Shown: positions 50,359-61,435, counted from the first letter of the stretch. The stretch is DNA of 64,000 nt from Asterias amurensis (GCF_032118995.1 NC_092656.1:13072261-13136260); one strand, 5' to 3'. Notes: a model not told the origin generated them from the sequence alone. Numbers and translations: made by a program.

Positions 50359-50875
50359 AGTAAGTACAGGACTTGAATACGAGCCATTGGGGGGGGGGGG
50401 GGACCACTGCGCGCAATGTAAACAACCCCTATACGAAGTACTGTATACATTTTCTACTTGCCAAACATTAAAGATTCCTCTCCTTTGAATTAAAAAATGA
50501 AATAAACAGAATGCATGGATGATGGTATCAACTAGCCCAGGTTCAACTCCTCCATTGCAGACAACGCGTAGGGGGTCCACTCGACAAGCTTTGCTGTGGG
50601 CCCTCTCCAACTCAATTGCAGGGTATACTCCAACTCCGTCACCTTGTGCTCTGGTTTGGTTTTATTTGGTTTTGTTTTTCCGTAATTTATATTTTACCTT
50701 TTTTGCTTGTAAATGTATTAATTATGTTATCATTTGTTATTTACTCATTGTCATTGTTCCATTTGCTTGTATTTTTCTAAAACACAATTCTGTATTCACT
50801 ACCCAGGTGTTTTGTTTATTTGTTTGGATCTTGAAATAAAGTGAATTGGATAGTGGAATTGTATGTTCGGAAAAG

Positions 50876-50993
50876 TTTCCGTATGGCGCCACCACTTTTT
50901 CATTCGAAATCAAATAATATAGTATCTAATTTACCTGATTGATATATCCCTTTTTGTAAAAATGAGTGAAAAAGTGGTGGCGCCATACGGAAA
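50876..50993. repeat. Fold-back repeat upstream of LINS1
   Basis: TTTCCGTATGGCGCCACCAC at 50876 faces its complement ending at 50993. Arms are about 27 bp around a 60-bp AT-rich spacer. Confidence 0.88.
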
Positions 50994-51019
50994 GTTATCC
51001 CTCCGTTTTGACACAGATC

Positions 51020-51300
51020 AATCTTTCGTGTTCCACTTGTGTCACACTCACAGGCATCAATTCAATGTTATGTCCTTACTTCCCTCGTTCCCACTCTTGG
51101 CACAATGCAATGCGGTAATTCCATTTTGAAAAAATGAATATCAGTTGATGAAACCAAGAAACAAGAGAAAAGAAAAAATAACGACACAAATGTTTAATAA
51201 TACACACCTTTTTGCAGACGACGATTGCGGATTGCCTCATTTTTTCTAGTCTACCGCCACCAAGCGGCAGACCTAAATCCAATGCATGCAGTAAATGTCA
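51020..51300 (-). promoter_or_regulatory. Possible 5' exon and promoter side of LINS1
   Basis: On the minus strand a short open stretch ends in CTGCAAAAAG followed by GTGTGT, a fair donor near 51208. Joining it to the acceptor before 50203 would leave the LINS1 frame, so it could only be an untranslated exon. Not proven. Confidence 0.3.
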
Positions 51301-52028
51301 ACATGACTTGACGTGAACTTCGGTGTTCATTTCAAACCAGGATTAAAATTCGATATTTTGTGTCTAAATGTAAATTTGTGGTCATTTGAGTAAGCCTTAA
51401 TGTCTCCATATCCTACAGAGTACAAGAACTGCCAACCTTCTTGGGCAAGTGTGTAAGTCACATTACTTAAAAAACTTGATAACTTTTCAGTTTGCTACTT
51501 TTTTGTTTTGCCACCATGTATCTTGTATGATGTTGACGAATTCCATGTTGACAGCCTTGTAATGTAAGTGTCACTGTCTGCATACCACAATCACACCACC
51601 ACAGCCACACCGCGGATACAGTCAGACAGTGGTTGTACATCTTCATGGTTAACTTAATCAATAATTGGTGGGAAATGGCCGTCGCAGCCCCAAATTTAGT
51701 GCAGCCATTAAGAAAGCATTAATATAATGTAACAATAATGTGAATTTTATGGTTTAAAAAAAGCATGGAAGTGAACTTGATGCAGGGCTGTTAGTGTATG
51801 GTCCTATGTTTCGTTTTTGAAAGGGCAAGGGCACCAAGGCATTTTCTCTTTGGCAAAGGGCACCCAAAGTTAAAGAGGAAATTGCAAATTTCTAGTGGAG
51901 TATTTCAAGGGCACCAAGGCGATGACAATCGCCTCCGTTGCCTCCGTGAAGTATCAGGCCTGTTGATGGTGTGTTGCCATTCCTGATTGGTTGGTTTGGA
52001 ACTTAGTTTACATGGTTTAGGCCGTAGG
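51300..52028. other. Intergenic between divergent LINS1 and OTUD7, no gene seen
   Basis: The phrase CAAGGGCACCAAGGC is repeated at about 51825 and 51906, and a relative (TTTCAAGGAGCACCAAGGCA) occurs at about 43358, so this is repeat DNA. No exon is supported. Confidence 0.5.
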
Positions 52029-52029
52029 C

Positions 52030-52114
52030 CTACTCCTAGAACTATTTCGGTTTCGTCTGCTATTGTTGTTACGGGAGACGATAGCGGACGAAACCGAAAT
52101 AGTTCTAGGAGTAG
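52030..52114. repeat. 34-bp-arm hairpin
   Basis: CTACTCCTAGAACTATTTCG at 52030 faces the complement ending at 52114. Arms of 34 bp have one mismatch and a 17-bp spacer. Confidence 0.93.
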
Positions 52115-52173
52115 TTTAGGGCCACCTCTTTGTGACCTGGGACCTTGTTCTACTTCTTGTACATGTTGTAAGG

Positions 52174-52755
52174 CCAAGTAAAATAAATAACATGTTGCTC
52201 GTCCGGACTTTTTGAAAAAGTTGGTGAGGGAGGTCCTTGTTATTTGTTATTTTCAATTTTTCGAGATGGCCACCATGTCTAAGATGGCCGCCATATCGTA
52301 TTTGAAGATGGTTTTATGGTTTTATGAGTATGTTCTGTATGTCCTCAAATTCCGTGTGTGTTTCTATGTCCATTTCGATACATTGTTATTCTTTCCAAAG
52401 AGTTATTCTTGCTTTAGCTCCAAAGTTATTCTGTGTGTGTGGCATCCTGTCCTGGTGCAAAGAACTGTGGCATGCAAACATGAACATGATGAAGGGCAAA
52501 ACGTTTCAAAGTATATGAGTTTCTCATTATCTCATTATGCGTTGTGAAAGCATTTTTTTAGGCCGACATGCACATGTAAGAAAGATGATGAAATTGCTCA
52601 CTAAAAATGAAGGGTACTATTTGAAATAGCTTTTCTTTTTTTCCTTTTTTTTCTCCCCTTTTTTTCCCCCCTTTTTTTCTTTTTTTTCTAAATAACAAAA
52701 TAACAACAAAATTGAGGTGGGTGGGGACGAGCAACATGTTATTTATTTTACTTGG
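52174..52755. mobile_element. DNA element with perfect 31-bp terminal inverted repeats
   Basis: CCAAGTAAAATAAATAACAT...CGTCC at 52174-52204 is repeated exactly in reverse complement at 52725-52755. The 520-bp interior has GATGGCCACCATG / GATGGCCGCCAT words and a long pyrimidine tract (about 52628-52690), with no coding domain. No clear target duplication is seen. The right side abuts a broken family-A MITE. Confidence 0.85.
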
Positions 52756-52972
52756 TTGTCACTAAAGTTGTGTGCTTTTCAGATGCTTGATTTGGGGACC
52801 TAAAAATCTAATTCTGAGGTCTCGAAATCAAATTCAAACATTTTAGTGGAAAATTACTTCTTTCTCAAAAACTACTTTAAAACATTTCTCCATTGCTTGA
52901 TTGCTTGTTACCAAGTAACTTTTTATGCTGACAACTATTTTGAGTAATTACCAATAGTGTCCACTGCCTTAA
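52756..52972. mobile_element. MITE family A, right two-thirds
   Basis: Starts mid-element at TTGTCACTAAAGTTGTGTG and runs to the right tip CCACTGCCTTAA. The left third is missing at the junction with the 31-bp-TIR element. Confidence 0.82.
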
Positions 52973-53145
52973 CTCTTTTGTAAAATAATAGACAAATTTC
53001 GCAAATGCTGAAGGCCTTTTTAATTTTAATGTTTTTTTTTTTTGCATACATTTATTGCTCTATTGTAAAGTGTTTTCTCTTTGTAGAATAATATTGCATA
53101 AATTAATTATATCACATGCCATGGGTCCATTGGGTTGGTAAGCAG

Positions 53146-53481
53146 TTAAAGGCAGTGTACACTATTGGTAATTGTCAAAGACTAGCCTTCACAGTTGGTG
53201 TTTCTCAACATATATGCATAAAATAACTAACCTGTGAAAATTTGAGCTCAATCGGTCATCGAACTTGCGAGATAAGAATGAAAGAAAAAACATCCCTTGT
53301 CACACGAAGTTGTGTGCGTTTAGATGGTTGATTTCGAGACCTCAAGTTCTAAACTTGAGGTCTAGAAATCAAATTCGTACAATGTTTTATACCATCAGCC
53401 TCTCCCCATTACTTTTCACCTATAAAGGTTTTATGCTAATAATTATTTTGAGTAATTACCAATAGTGTACACTCCCTTTAA
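53146..53481. mobile_element. MITE family A, copy 10
   Basis: Both tips present with small changes (GTGTACACTATTGG). The segment after the central hairpin is shortened. Confidence 0.87.
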
Positions 53482-53559
53482 GCTATGTATGTAAATTATG
53501 TAATTTATGCTTTCTCAAGAGTTTGTGGTATAGATACTCTGCCTATTGTGAATCTTGTT

Positions 53560-53655
53560 ATTATTTTAAATCTCAACATAGGCACAAAATAAAATGGTGA
53601 AAATTTGAACTCAATTGATCGTCGAAGTTGCGAGATACAATATTGGAAGAAAAAC
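53560..53655. mobile_element. MITE family A, internal fragment
   Basis: AATCTCAACATAGGCACAAA through GTCGAAGTTGCGAGATA only. It is truncated where the S1 SINE begins. Confidence 0.7.
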
Positions 53656-53659
53656 AACC

Positions 53660-53890
53660 CTGGCTATCGCTTCCCAGGTTGTATCATAATTTGGGTGTGA
53701 TCCCTGGCTACATGGCAGTTAACGGTTGTATGGCTTCTGACTGGCACCCCCGAACAAAGATATTGACAAAATAGGGACACCGCCAGATAGGGCAAGATGG
53801 CTCAGTTTGGTAGAGCGCTGGCACGTTAATCCAAAGGTCGTTGGTTCGAATCCCACTCCAGTCAATTCTTTGTTCAACCCCAATCTCCTG
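53660..53890 (+). repeat. SINE type S1, best copy
   Basis: Leader CCCAGGTTGTATCATAATTT, GAACAAAGATATTGACAAAA block, then a tRNA-like head with A box GGCTCAGTTTGGTAGAGCGC and B box GGTTCGAATCCC. The flanks are SINE-like, so it is not counted as a functional tRNA gene. Confidence 0.82.
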
Positions 53891-54305
53891 GACATTGTTG
53901 TGTAATATTGTAATGTAAATCTATCATGCATGGCATGAACATTGTACATTGTGTCTAAGGGTAGCCAATTATCCCATCATTGAATCAGTTACTGAAAAGT
54001 CAATTGACTGGCTGTTATTTGTAAATTGTCACAAACAAATGATTTGATGACAATGCTAGCTGAACTGACCTCCATGGGTAGTTAAAAGCTTCCATTGACT
54101 GCTATGACAACAGGCTAGACCATGTAGACTGGAGTCAACTTAGTGGTAATTATTAATGAGGAAACAGGTTGTGCTACATTGTAGCTAACTCATGTTTCAT
54201 GAAATAATTTAAAAGTACTAAATCGATCTTAGGCGAGAGTGATAATAAAAATAATATGGTTTGATAATAATAAATATGTGTATTGACATCGATAAAGCTT
54301 TGTTT

Positions 54306-54699
54306 TTAAAGACACTGGACACTTGGTAATTGTCAAAGACCAGTCTCACTTGGTGTATCTTAACAATATCATAAAGTAACAAACCTGTAAAAATTTGAGC
54401 TCAATTGGTCGTTGAAGTTGCGAGATAATAATGAAAAAAAAAAACACCCTTGTCTCACGAAGTTGTGTGCTTTCAGATGCTTGATTTCAAGACCTCAAAA
54501 TGTAATTCTGAGGTCTCGAAATCAAATTCGTGGAAAATCTTTCGCAAAAACTACCTTACCCCCTTAGAGGGAGCCATTTCTCACAACGTTTTATACTACA
54601 GCTCCTCATTACTCACTACCAAGTAAAGTTTTATGCTACATATACATGTAATATAGTTATTTTGAGTAACTACCAATAGTGACTGTCCACTGCCTTTAA
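54306..54699. mobile_element. MITE family A, copy 11
   Basis: Full-length, with tips TTAAAGACACTGGACACTTG and GTCCACTGCCTTTAA. Confidence 0.88.
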
Positions 54700-55240
54700 A
54701 GGAGAAGAGATGTGTTGTGATAAGTCTGGAGGCTTTTGTTTTGGTTTTCACAAACCCTGAGAATATTGATCCACATACTTGCTCTACATGTAGACTGGCT
54801 GTTAACAGTGTTAACAGTGTTAATTTCATGGTTTAAAAACAATGACAAAGTCACATTGGTTGAGATTTAGCAGCCAGGCATGCAAGGGAATTAATTGAAT
54901 TTCATTTTTTTGTCATTTTATTTGAAACATATACTACTGTAGGTAGGGCGTATAGCTTCCATTAAATTGATACTACAAAGACTTGTAAGCTTCGAAATAG
55001 GCTATTCTTTGCAGGAAAAAAAGAAGAAAAAAGAAGTTGTTTATCAAATAGAACTTGGATAGCTTGACTGTCAGTGTGTCGACTCAGGGAGAGTTTATTC
55101 CTCAGTGGTTGACTGGCGTGCCCCTTTTTCTTCCTTTACAATACCATTATGACACAAACAATTCTGTGTAATTTCTATATGGCGAAATCAAGTGACACCC
55201 TCAGTAATTGGCGTAAGACATCAATATTAGTTTTTGTGCA

Positions 55241-55624
55241 TTAAAGGCAGTGGACACTATTCGCAACTACTCAAAATAATTATTAGCGTAAAACCTTTCT
55301 TGGTGACGAGTAATAGGGAGAGGTTGATGGTATAAAACATTGTGAGAAACGGCTCCCTCTGAAGTGCCATATTTTTTGAGAAAGAAGTAATTTTCCACGA
55401 ATTTGATTTCGAGACCTCAGATTTAGAACTTGTGGTCTCGAAATCAACCATAACGCACACAACTTCGTGTGACAGTAGTGTTTTTTTCTTTCATTATTAT
55501 CTTGCAAGTTTGATGACAGATTGAGCTCAAATTTTCACAGGTTTGTTATTTTAAATGCATGTTGAGATACACCAACTGTGAAGGATAGTCTTTGACAATT
55601 ACCAATAGTGTCCACTGCCTTTAA
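55241..55624. mobile_element. MITE family A, copy 12
   Basis: Full-length with an intact central hairpin (CGAGACCTCA...GTGGTCTCG). Confidence 0.9.
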
Positions 55625-56464
55625 TCATGTTAATATCTGACAAGTCATGTGCACTTCACCTGTTCATCCTGGATTGCTGTTCCTGGTTTGTTGTGGGCTG
55701 GATCAAGGCTCTGCATGTAGTGCATGGCATGCATATAATATACTTGTTAATTAACGATGATTTATATCCTTTTTTTTCAGGGAACAATTTGTGATTTGTG
55801 ATTAATTTATTATGAAAATGTTGTGAAATTATCAGAAATATTTTTTCTATGCTTAGAAAATGAGTTCTACAGCATTACAATTACATACATGTACAACGCC
55901 CAAATTAAATTTCTACCTGGTAACATAAAATATGTTGATGACCATTATGAAATTTCCTTGAAATTTCCTTCGGGATGGCACTAGACGGCACAGATAACTT
56001 TGAAACCTCTTTGAGAAAATAGAGTCAGGGCGAGAAGAGGCAATGGCCTTGACTCAATATTTATGCCTGATTATTGATAAATCCCAACCCCTCCCATCCT
56101 GCAGCACTCAGCACTACAATTTTATTTCAACTGGAAAGTCTTTTTAAAGACTAAAAAAAAAAAATTCAGCCCGTGCAGTTGATGAATTTCTTAGACCTTG
56201 AATAATTTAAACAATTCTCTGTCATTACCACAGCAGCTGATTTCTTTAATGAAATACAGCACCTAAAGTGGGAAAACTCGTACAGAAGCGCAATTTGACA
56301 TCCAGTAAGACGGCTAACTAGTGGAATGAGAGAGGCTGGATGTTGGTTGGTCAAGGCCTACCCCTCCCCAGTCAGGACAGCCAGCTCGTCAATTGGAGTT
56401 TCTGTGTACGTGACGTTGGATCTGTGCATGACTTGATTAGATTGGTTGGTTGTATTGGACAGCC
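55625..56464. promoter_or_regulatory. Upstream region of the OTUD7 exon
   Basis: No coding exon or known repeat is seen. It probably holds the 5' untranslated region and promoter of the plus-strand gene that follows. GTACGTGACG at about 56405 is CRE-like. The assignment is inferred from position. Confidence 0.3.
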
Positions 56465-56543
56465 ATGGATCGCAGATCTATCCTTGCACGGTTTGTGGAG
56501 GTGACTGGAGCCGAACCTGGTCTGGCCCAAGATCTTCTTGCAG
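56465..56543 (+). CDS. OTUD7: OTUD7/Cezanne-type deubiquitinase, first coding exon only
   Basis: ATG at 56465 opens MDRRSILARFVEVTGAEPGL, followed by AQDLLA, and the exon stops at G|GTAGCT in phase 1. This is the start of the N-terminal UBA-like domain of OTUD7A/B (vertebrate form: FVRSTGAEPGLARDLLEG then KNWD). The TGAEPGLA-DLL match is exact across the core, and the intron falls just before the expected Lys-Asn-Trp-Asp. The family cleaves ubiquitin chains (OTUD7B prefers K11 linkage) and restrains NF-kB signalling. The catalytic OTU domain and A20-type zinc finger must lie to the right of the window, since no later exon is found by 64000. A partial copy of this exon follows at 56636-56699. 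Confidence 0.75.
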
Positions 56544-56635
56544 GTAGCTTTGATTTGTTTATTTCAGCATTCACAGGTTTAGGCCATACGTGTCTGTAAA
56601 ACATTTTACTTGCTACTATCTGTAGGCCTAACTTC

Positions 56636-56699
56636 ATGAATTGGGGAGGATTGGGGTCCTTTGTGAGTGAACCTGGTCTGGCCTCAGATCTTCTTGCAG
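56636..56699 (+). other. Partial tandem duplicate of the OTUD7 first exon, with own ATG and donor
   Basis: The last 30 bases of the exon and about 65 bp of the following intron recur 156 bp downstream. The duplicate stays in frame (GSFVSEPGLASDLLA) and opens with ATG at 56636 (MNWGGLG...). It ends at the same phase-1 junction, here G|GTACTC. It could serve as an alternative first exon or be a decaying copy. Lost relative to the original are the residues around VTGA. Confidence 0.6.
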
Positions 56700-57128
56700 G
56701 TACTCAATTCGTTGCTTTTGATTCATGTTTATTTCAGCATTCACAGGTGTCTGTAAAATTATTTTCATTGTGAAAGGAATTAATTTTGTGTGGGCGGAGT
56801 AGAGTAACTGGGGAGGAGCGGGTAGGCCTAATCTTTTTGAGTGAACGTTCACATAATACGTACCAGTCGCATGCTACGTACCAGTTACCTGTTTTGTATT
56901 CATTATTATCGAACAGACGTGACTCAACATGCTCAACACCGAGAGCTGTGTATGTGCTCTGTGTTAAAGTCACCTGGAAGTGGTATTTTGTCAAAATAAA
57001 GCTTTTGTCACTAAAATATGTGTTTTGATGTGTGGAACATGAATAAACAATTAACTAAGGTTTAAAAAAAATAGTTTTCATGTTATTTACAAATTTGAAA
57101 ATAAGCCCGACCCGAGAGGGCGCTGTTC

Positions 57129-57629
57129 GTGACGTCAATCGAGGTGCAATGAACCGCGTGCAGTGCCAACACAAGATAGTGATGCTTGGCGCAAGCTAAA
57201 AACATGCACTCAAAGTTGAAACAATACCTGATTTTTTTCACGTTAGGGAAATGCTCCTTTAGGTTCATTACGTCTTTCAGGTACCTTCCTCGACTTCCCC
57301 ACTAGCTGGAAAAATTGTTGGGATGGCGTCATGTTTTAGAAAAGAATCTCTTCATGTCAAAATGTGTAGTGTATTCCGGATTCTCGAAGCACAACGGCTC
57401 GAAGTGTTTGCTGCAAACGCTGGGAAAGACTTGCAAACTGCCCCCATCTTTCATGTCTTTAGTTGTTTTGCTGCATACAGCAGCAATACACCTGGTCAAC
57501 ATTGCCGGAAAAACGCACACAAAAAAAACTTTTTTGAAACGTACAAACTCACGACTAGGACTTGAATGTACTTGCACGTACGTGTGTTCGATGTTCAATC
57601 GAGGCAATGTCTGCCTCGATTGACGTCAC
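57129..57629 (-). mobile_element. Small inverted-repeat element with a THAP-domain remnant (P-like or Kolobok-like)
   Basis: A 16-bp word GTGACGTCAATCGAGG at 57129 recurs inverted at 57614-57629. On the minus strand an open frame (57329-57607) contains CIAAVCSKTTKD, then LQVFPSVCSKHFEPLCFE: the paired-Cys start and the VCSKHF...CF end of a THAP zinc finger. The usual middle (with its conserved Trp) is missing and a stop follows. THAP fingers head P-element and Kolobok transposases, and also host proteins. No catalytic domain is present. Confidence 0.5.
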
Positions 57630-58445
57630 AAAAGGGGTAGGCGGAGTCACCCCCACACAACTTTATTTATTTTGTTAAACATATAAATCGTTGAAAAAAA
57701 ATTACTCAAAAAAAGTATTTTATTGTTCAGAAACATATACTCTAATGTTTGAAGAAAGAAAAAAAATATGTTTCCAGGTGAATTTAAATGTGAATTTACA
57801 CATAATATGACGATGCAAACAAAACCATATTTTGTGCGGCATAAGAAAAGCTTCCACTAGCGGCGAACTTTTGGCACACATGTCTGCATACTAGTACAAC
57901 TTACTTTACAGTGTAAACTCTGAAAATCTGCTAAATTCCCGTTTAGGCATGCAAATCCAGCAGGGTATTTGTGCTGAGAGATAACAGTTTATTTCCACTG
58001 ACAAAACTGATTGCACCTGTACAAAAGTCAAAAGTGTATTGTGGATATTTTCAGCAACTATATATTTTTTTTAATTATATGAAACATAACAATTGCTAAC
58101 CTGTTTTTTTTAGTGAACAGTACATTTTCTGAAAGAAAAACAAAAAAATAAAAATAAAAACCCAGTCAAATTTAAGTATTACAAAGTAAGCTATTATAGG
58201 AAGCCTACATGTACATGTACGTACATGTACATAAGCATAAAAACTTCCGAGATACCTACAGTTACTTGAGGATAGAAACTGGTTACAGCAAAAATTCTGC
58301 TTTGCAATGTTGCAACTGGTTCTCCACTCATTTTTTGCTCAGCAAGCAAACTTGCTGAGCAGTATTTTCTGCTTCTAAAAAGTGGGCCCTGAAAACTGGG
58401 CATGGTGTGTTTACATGGTTAACTGCGAAATAGGAGTGAGCCTTA

Positions 58446-58510
58446 AAGGGAAGGTACACGTTTGGTAATTACTCAAAACAAATATTAACTCAAAAACTGA
58501 CTTCAATTAC
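58446..58510. mobile_element. MITE family B, left-end fragment
   Basis: AAAGGGAAGGTACACGTTTG then ACTCAAAACAAATATTAACT, and no more. Confidence 0.75.
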
Positions 58511-59237
58511 AAATTAAATGAGTTTGTTTATTTTTCACTTCCAGGTCAAATTTTTTTAAGATCATTTTGATTTGTGTGAATGCCCACAAATATGTAGTTA
58601 CACCATATTGCCAATAGTGCAGCCATATTTTAACAGGGTAGGCCTACACGTGTGTCATATGTAGGGTCTATTGTTAATCAGTGACCATGAGCAATGGTTG
58701 AGTACAAATGAAAAATTCAGGGTTGAAAAAAAGGGCTTGGAATTAAGTTCATTGTTTGCTCAAGGATAAATCTGATTTGATTTGCTGTATACGTCCTGTG
58801 TTGTGTGTATTATGCCTTCCATACATTTCACCATACTTTATGTTTTGTACAACAAGTTCTGTACAAATATTTGTACTGTACGTTGTGATCATAGAGTAAC
58901 TATCATCAAATTTTCCCCCTACATCATGTACGTATGTATAATGTTCAGATGTTCAAACATTTTACCATCATTAGTGGTCTGAGTCCTACACATTGTTGAG
59001 TTCCTGCACTGTCCCCATCAAAATGCTTCGCTCTTACGTATGGTTTTTATTAAAACTCTGCTAAAGTGTTATTAAAATCTTTCAAATTGAAAAAGAATTC
59101 CCTTTAATAATTACAAAGTTCTGAAAATATGACGTCCAAATAAGTAAATTCTCTGGGGATTTTTTCATATTTTGTTTTAAGATGTGTGATGCAGAATTTT
59201 CATACACTCCTTTATTTCCAGTAGGCTGTATTTCAGA

Positions 59238-59607
59238 ATTGGATCAGACGAGTTGGTCTATGAAAAGCGTTTGTAACCATTTGTTATAAAATGCATGGTT
59301 GGAAAGATGTTTTAAAAGTAGACTACAATTATCCACACAAATTTGCCTCCAAATTGCTATTCCTTTTATTTTGCGAACTAACACGGTCTGCCATTTATGG
59401 TCCCGAGTCAAAAATTTGACTCCCATAAATGGCAGACCGTGTTAGTTGACGAGGTAAAAGGAAAACCGTGCAATTTCGAGGCATGATTGTGTGGATCATT
59501 GTTATAATCTACTTTTACAACATCTAGCTACCCATGCATTTTGTAACTAACGGTTACAAACGCTTTTCAAAGACCAACTCGACCGATCCAAGGCAACGTT
59601 TCCTTTA
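59238..59607. mobile_element. Fold-back element family E, copy 4
   Basis: The left outer tip is shortened and the right tip is CCAAGGCAACGTTTCCTTTAA-like. In the centre both arms carry CTGCC / GGCAG where other copies have CGGCC / GGCCG. Confidence 0.88.
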
Positions 59608-59851
59608 ATTAAATTTGTGCAGTATGACAACATCTCATATTCGTTATCAACTCAAAATTCTCAGGCATGACTTCAAGATCATAAAATCAATATTAAAGAT
59701 TTTGACATTTCAAGTTGCTTTATGTAGGTCTATATCCATGTTGAGTTCCGGCACTGTCCCACATTCATCAAAATGCTTGTTATTCAATGCTTGGACTCTG
59801 CTTAAAAGTAAATGTCAATAAAAAACCTTTCAAATTAAAGAAATGATTCCC

Positions 59852-60235
59852 TTTAAAGGGTAGGTACACGTTTGGTAGTTACTCAAAACAAATATTATCT
59901 TAAAAACTGACTTGGTAATGAGCATTGGAGAGCTGTTGATAGTATAAAACATTGTGGGAACCGACTGCCTCTGAAGTACATGTAATGTAGTATTTGAGAA
60001 AGAGGTATATTTTCTCACTAAAATAATAAAAGACTTCTAGCTAAAAGTCTTTTATTCCTATCTGAAAGCAGACAAATTCGTCCAACAAGGGTGTTTTTTC
60101 CTACATCATATTCTCACAACTTTGATGACCGATTGAGCCCAAATTTTCACAGGCTTGTTATTTTATGCTTTTATGGGATACACCAAGTGAGAACACTGGT
60201 CTTTGAAAATTACCAAAGGTGTACAGTGCCTTTAA
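59852..60235. mobile_element. MITE family B, copy 3
   Basis: GGGTAGGTACACGTTTGGTA left tip. Clear central hairpin TAAAAGACTTCTAGCTAAAA with its complement. The right tip is GTACAGTGCCTTTAA, closer to family A. Confidence 0.87.
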
Positions 60236-61434
60236 TAATTAATAAATTTCTGAAAAAGTACGTCCAATTATAAGTAAGATCACCTGGGATTTGTTATATT
60301 TTGTTTTAAAGTCATATCTTACATACACCATGTACACCCTTTAATTCAGTACCAGGTAGGCTATTTTTGAACTCATGTTTAAAACAAATAATTAAATTTG
60401 TACAGTATGACAACATCTCATTTTCATCATCGACTCAAAATTCTCAGGCATTGACTTCAAGTTCATGGAATCAATATTCCAGATGTAAACATTTCAAGTT
60501 GTTGACATAAACATTTTTATTAGTTTATTTACATGTACGGTATGTCTGTATCTCCCACTCAGTGACAGTTCTCTGCTGGGTACACACATCATGTACTGCG
60601 TTGATTAATTTGACAATGAATGAAAGTGACTGTTGACATTTAATCAAACATTCAGACATAAATAGGCAGTTTTTTCTCTACAGTATCCTCTGTGTACAGT
60701 ACAGATGCACTGAGCGAATAATTTTAGCAAATATTATATGGCTTTTCCTGGATTAAACAAACGACTTTGTAGTTTAGTCAGGCTGATATTGGCCAGCTTA
60801 GTATTTTTGTCTTGTAAAAATAGTTTTGAATAGGCCTAAAAACTTAATTTAAATTTTCTTTTTGCAGTTATCTTTTGACCCGCCCACCAAAAACAAAATT
60901 GAAATACATGTACGTACATTATAATAAAATTAACATCGACTAGAATTCTGAATGGCCCCAAGTATGGTTATAACTTTAAATCAAGAGATTTGAAAGTTAC
61001 AATGTATTTTATCAGCCTCAAAGCCAACATTTTATCATAGTTTGTTTGTGTTTAAACAGCCAATAAAGGATGAACTATTACCTTTTTATGGCCAAATAGA
61101 CATCGTAGATACCGGTTAATAATCATTTTACTCTCAAAATTTGCATTTAGTAATAAATAACTCGAGTCAAAAATGCACCCGGCCGCGCGGCTTTTTCAGC
61201 CGAGAGTCTAAAACGGCTTATAAATCTATTATAATGACCCCTTGACGCCAGTGACGATTTTCCCCTAATTGGGTTTGAACACAGTTCTCCAGCTTTGGCA
61301 AACTGAGGGCGCTATTTTCCACCAAATAGCCGCCACTGATGTCACGATTCCTTTGTCGCTCGGGTTTGTTTGACCCCGCGTTTTTCAGAAATTTGGCTTG
61401 GAGCGTTCTGGAGAAAAACCTATTTTTACCTTGT
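60236..61434. other. Probable OTUD7 intron, no feature seen
   Basis: 60300-60480 (GTACAGTATGACAACATCTC, AAAATTCTCAGGCAT) repeats 59620-59700, a diverged duplication of about 700 bp. No exon is seen. Confidence 0.5.
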
Positions 61435-61435
61435 T

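Noticed and set aside
51076-51282. An upstream LINS1 coding exon
   Set aside because: Splicing it to the acceptor before 50203 changes frame and runs out of the LINS1 reading frame. At most it is untranslated.
53795-53875. A functional tRNA gene (also near 28050, 39950 and 42130)
   Set aside because: The A and B boxes are good, but the copies are flanked by shared SINE sequence and the cloverleaf arms are not all paired.
57311-57330. A KNWD-like string that might be OTUD7 exon 2
   Set aside because: The frame gives GKNCWDG then a stop, with no proper acceptor, and it lies inside the THAP-bearing element.
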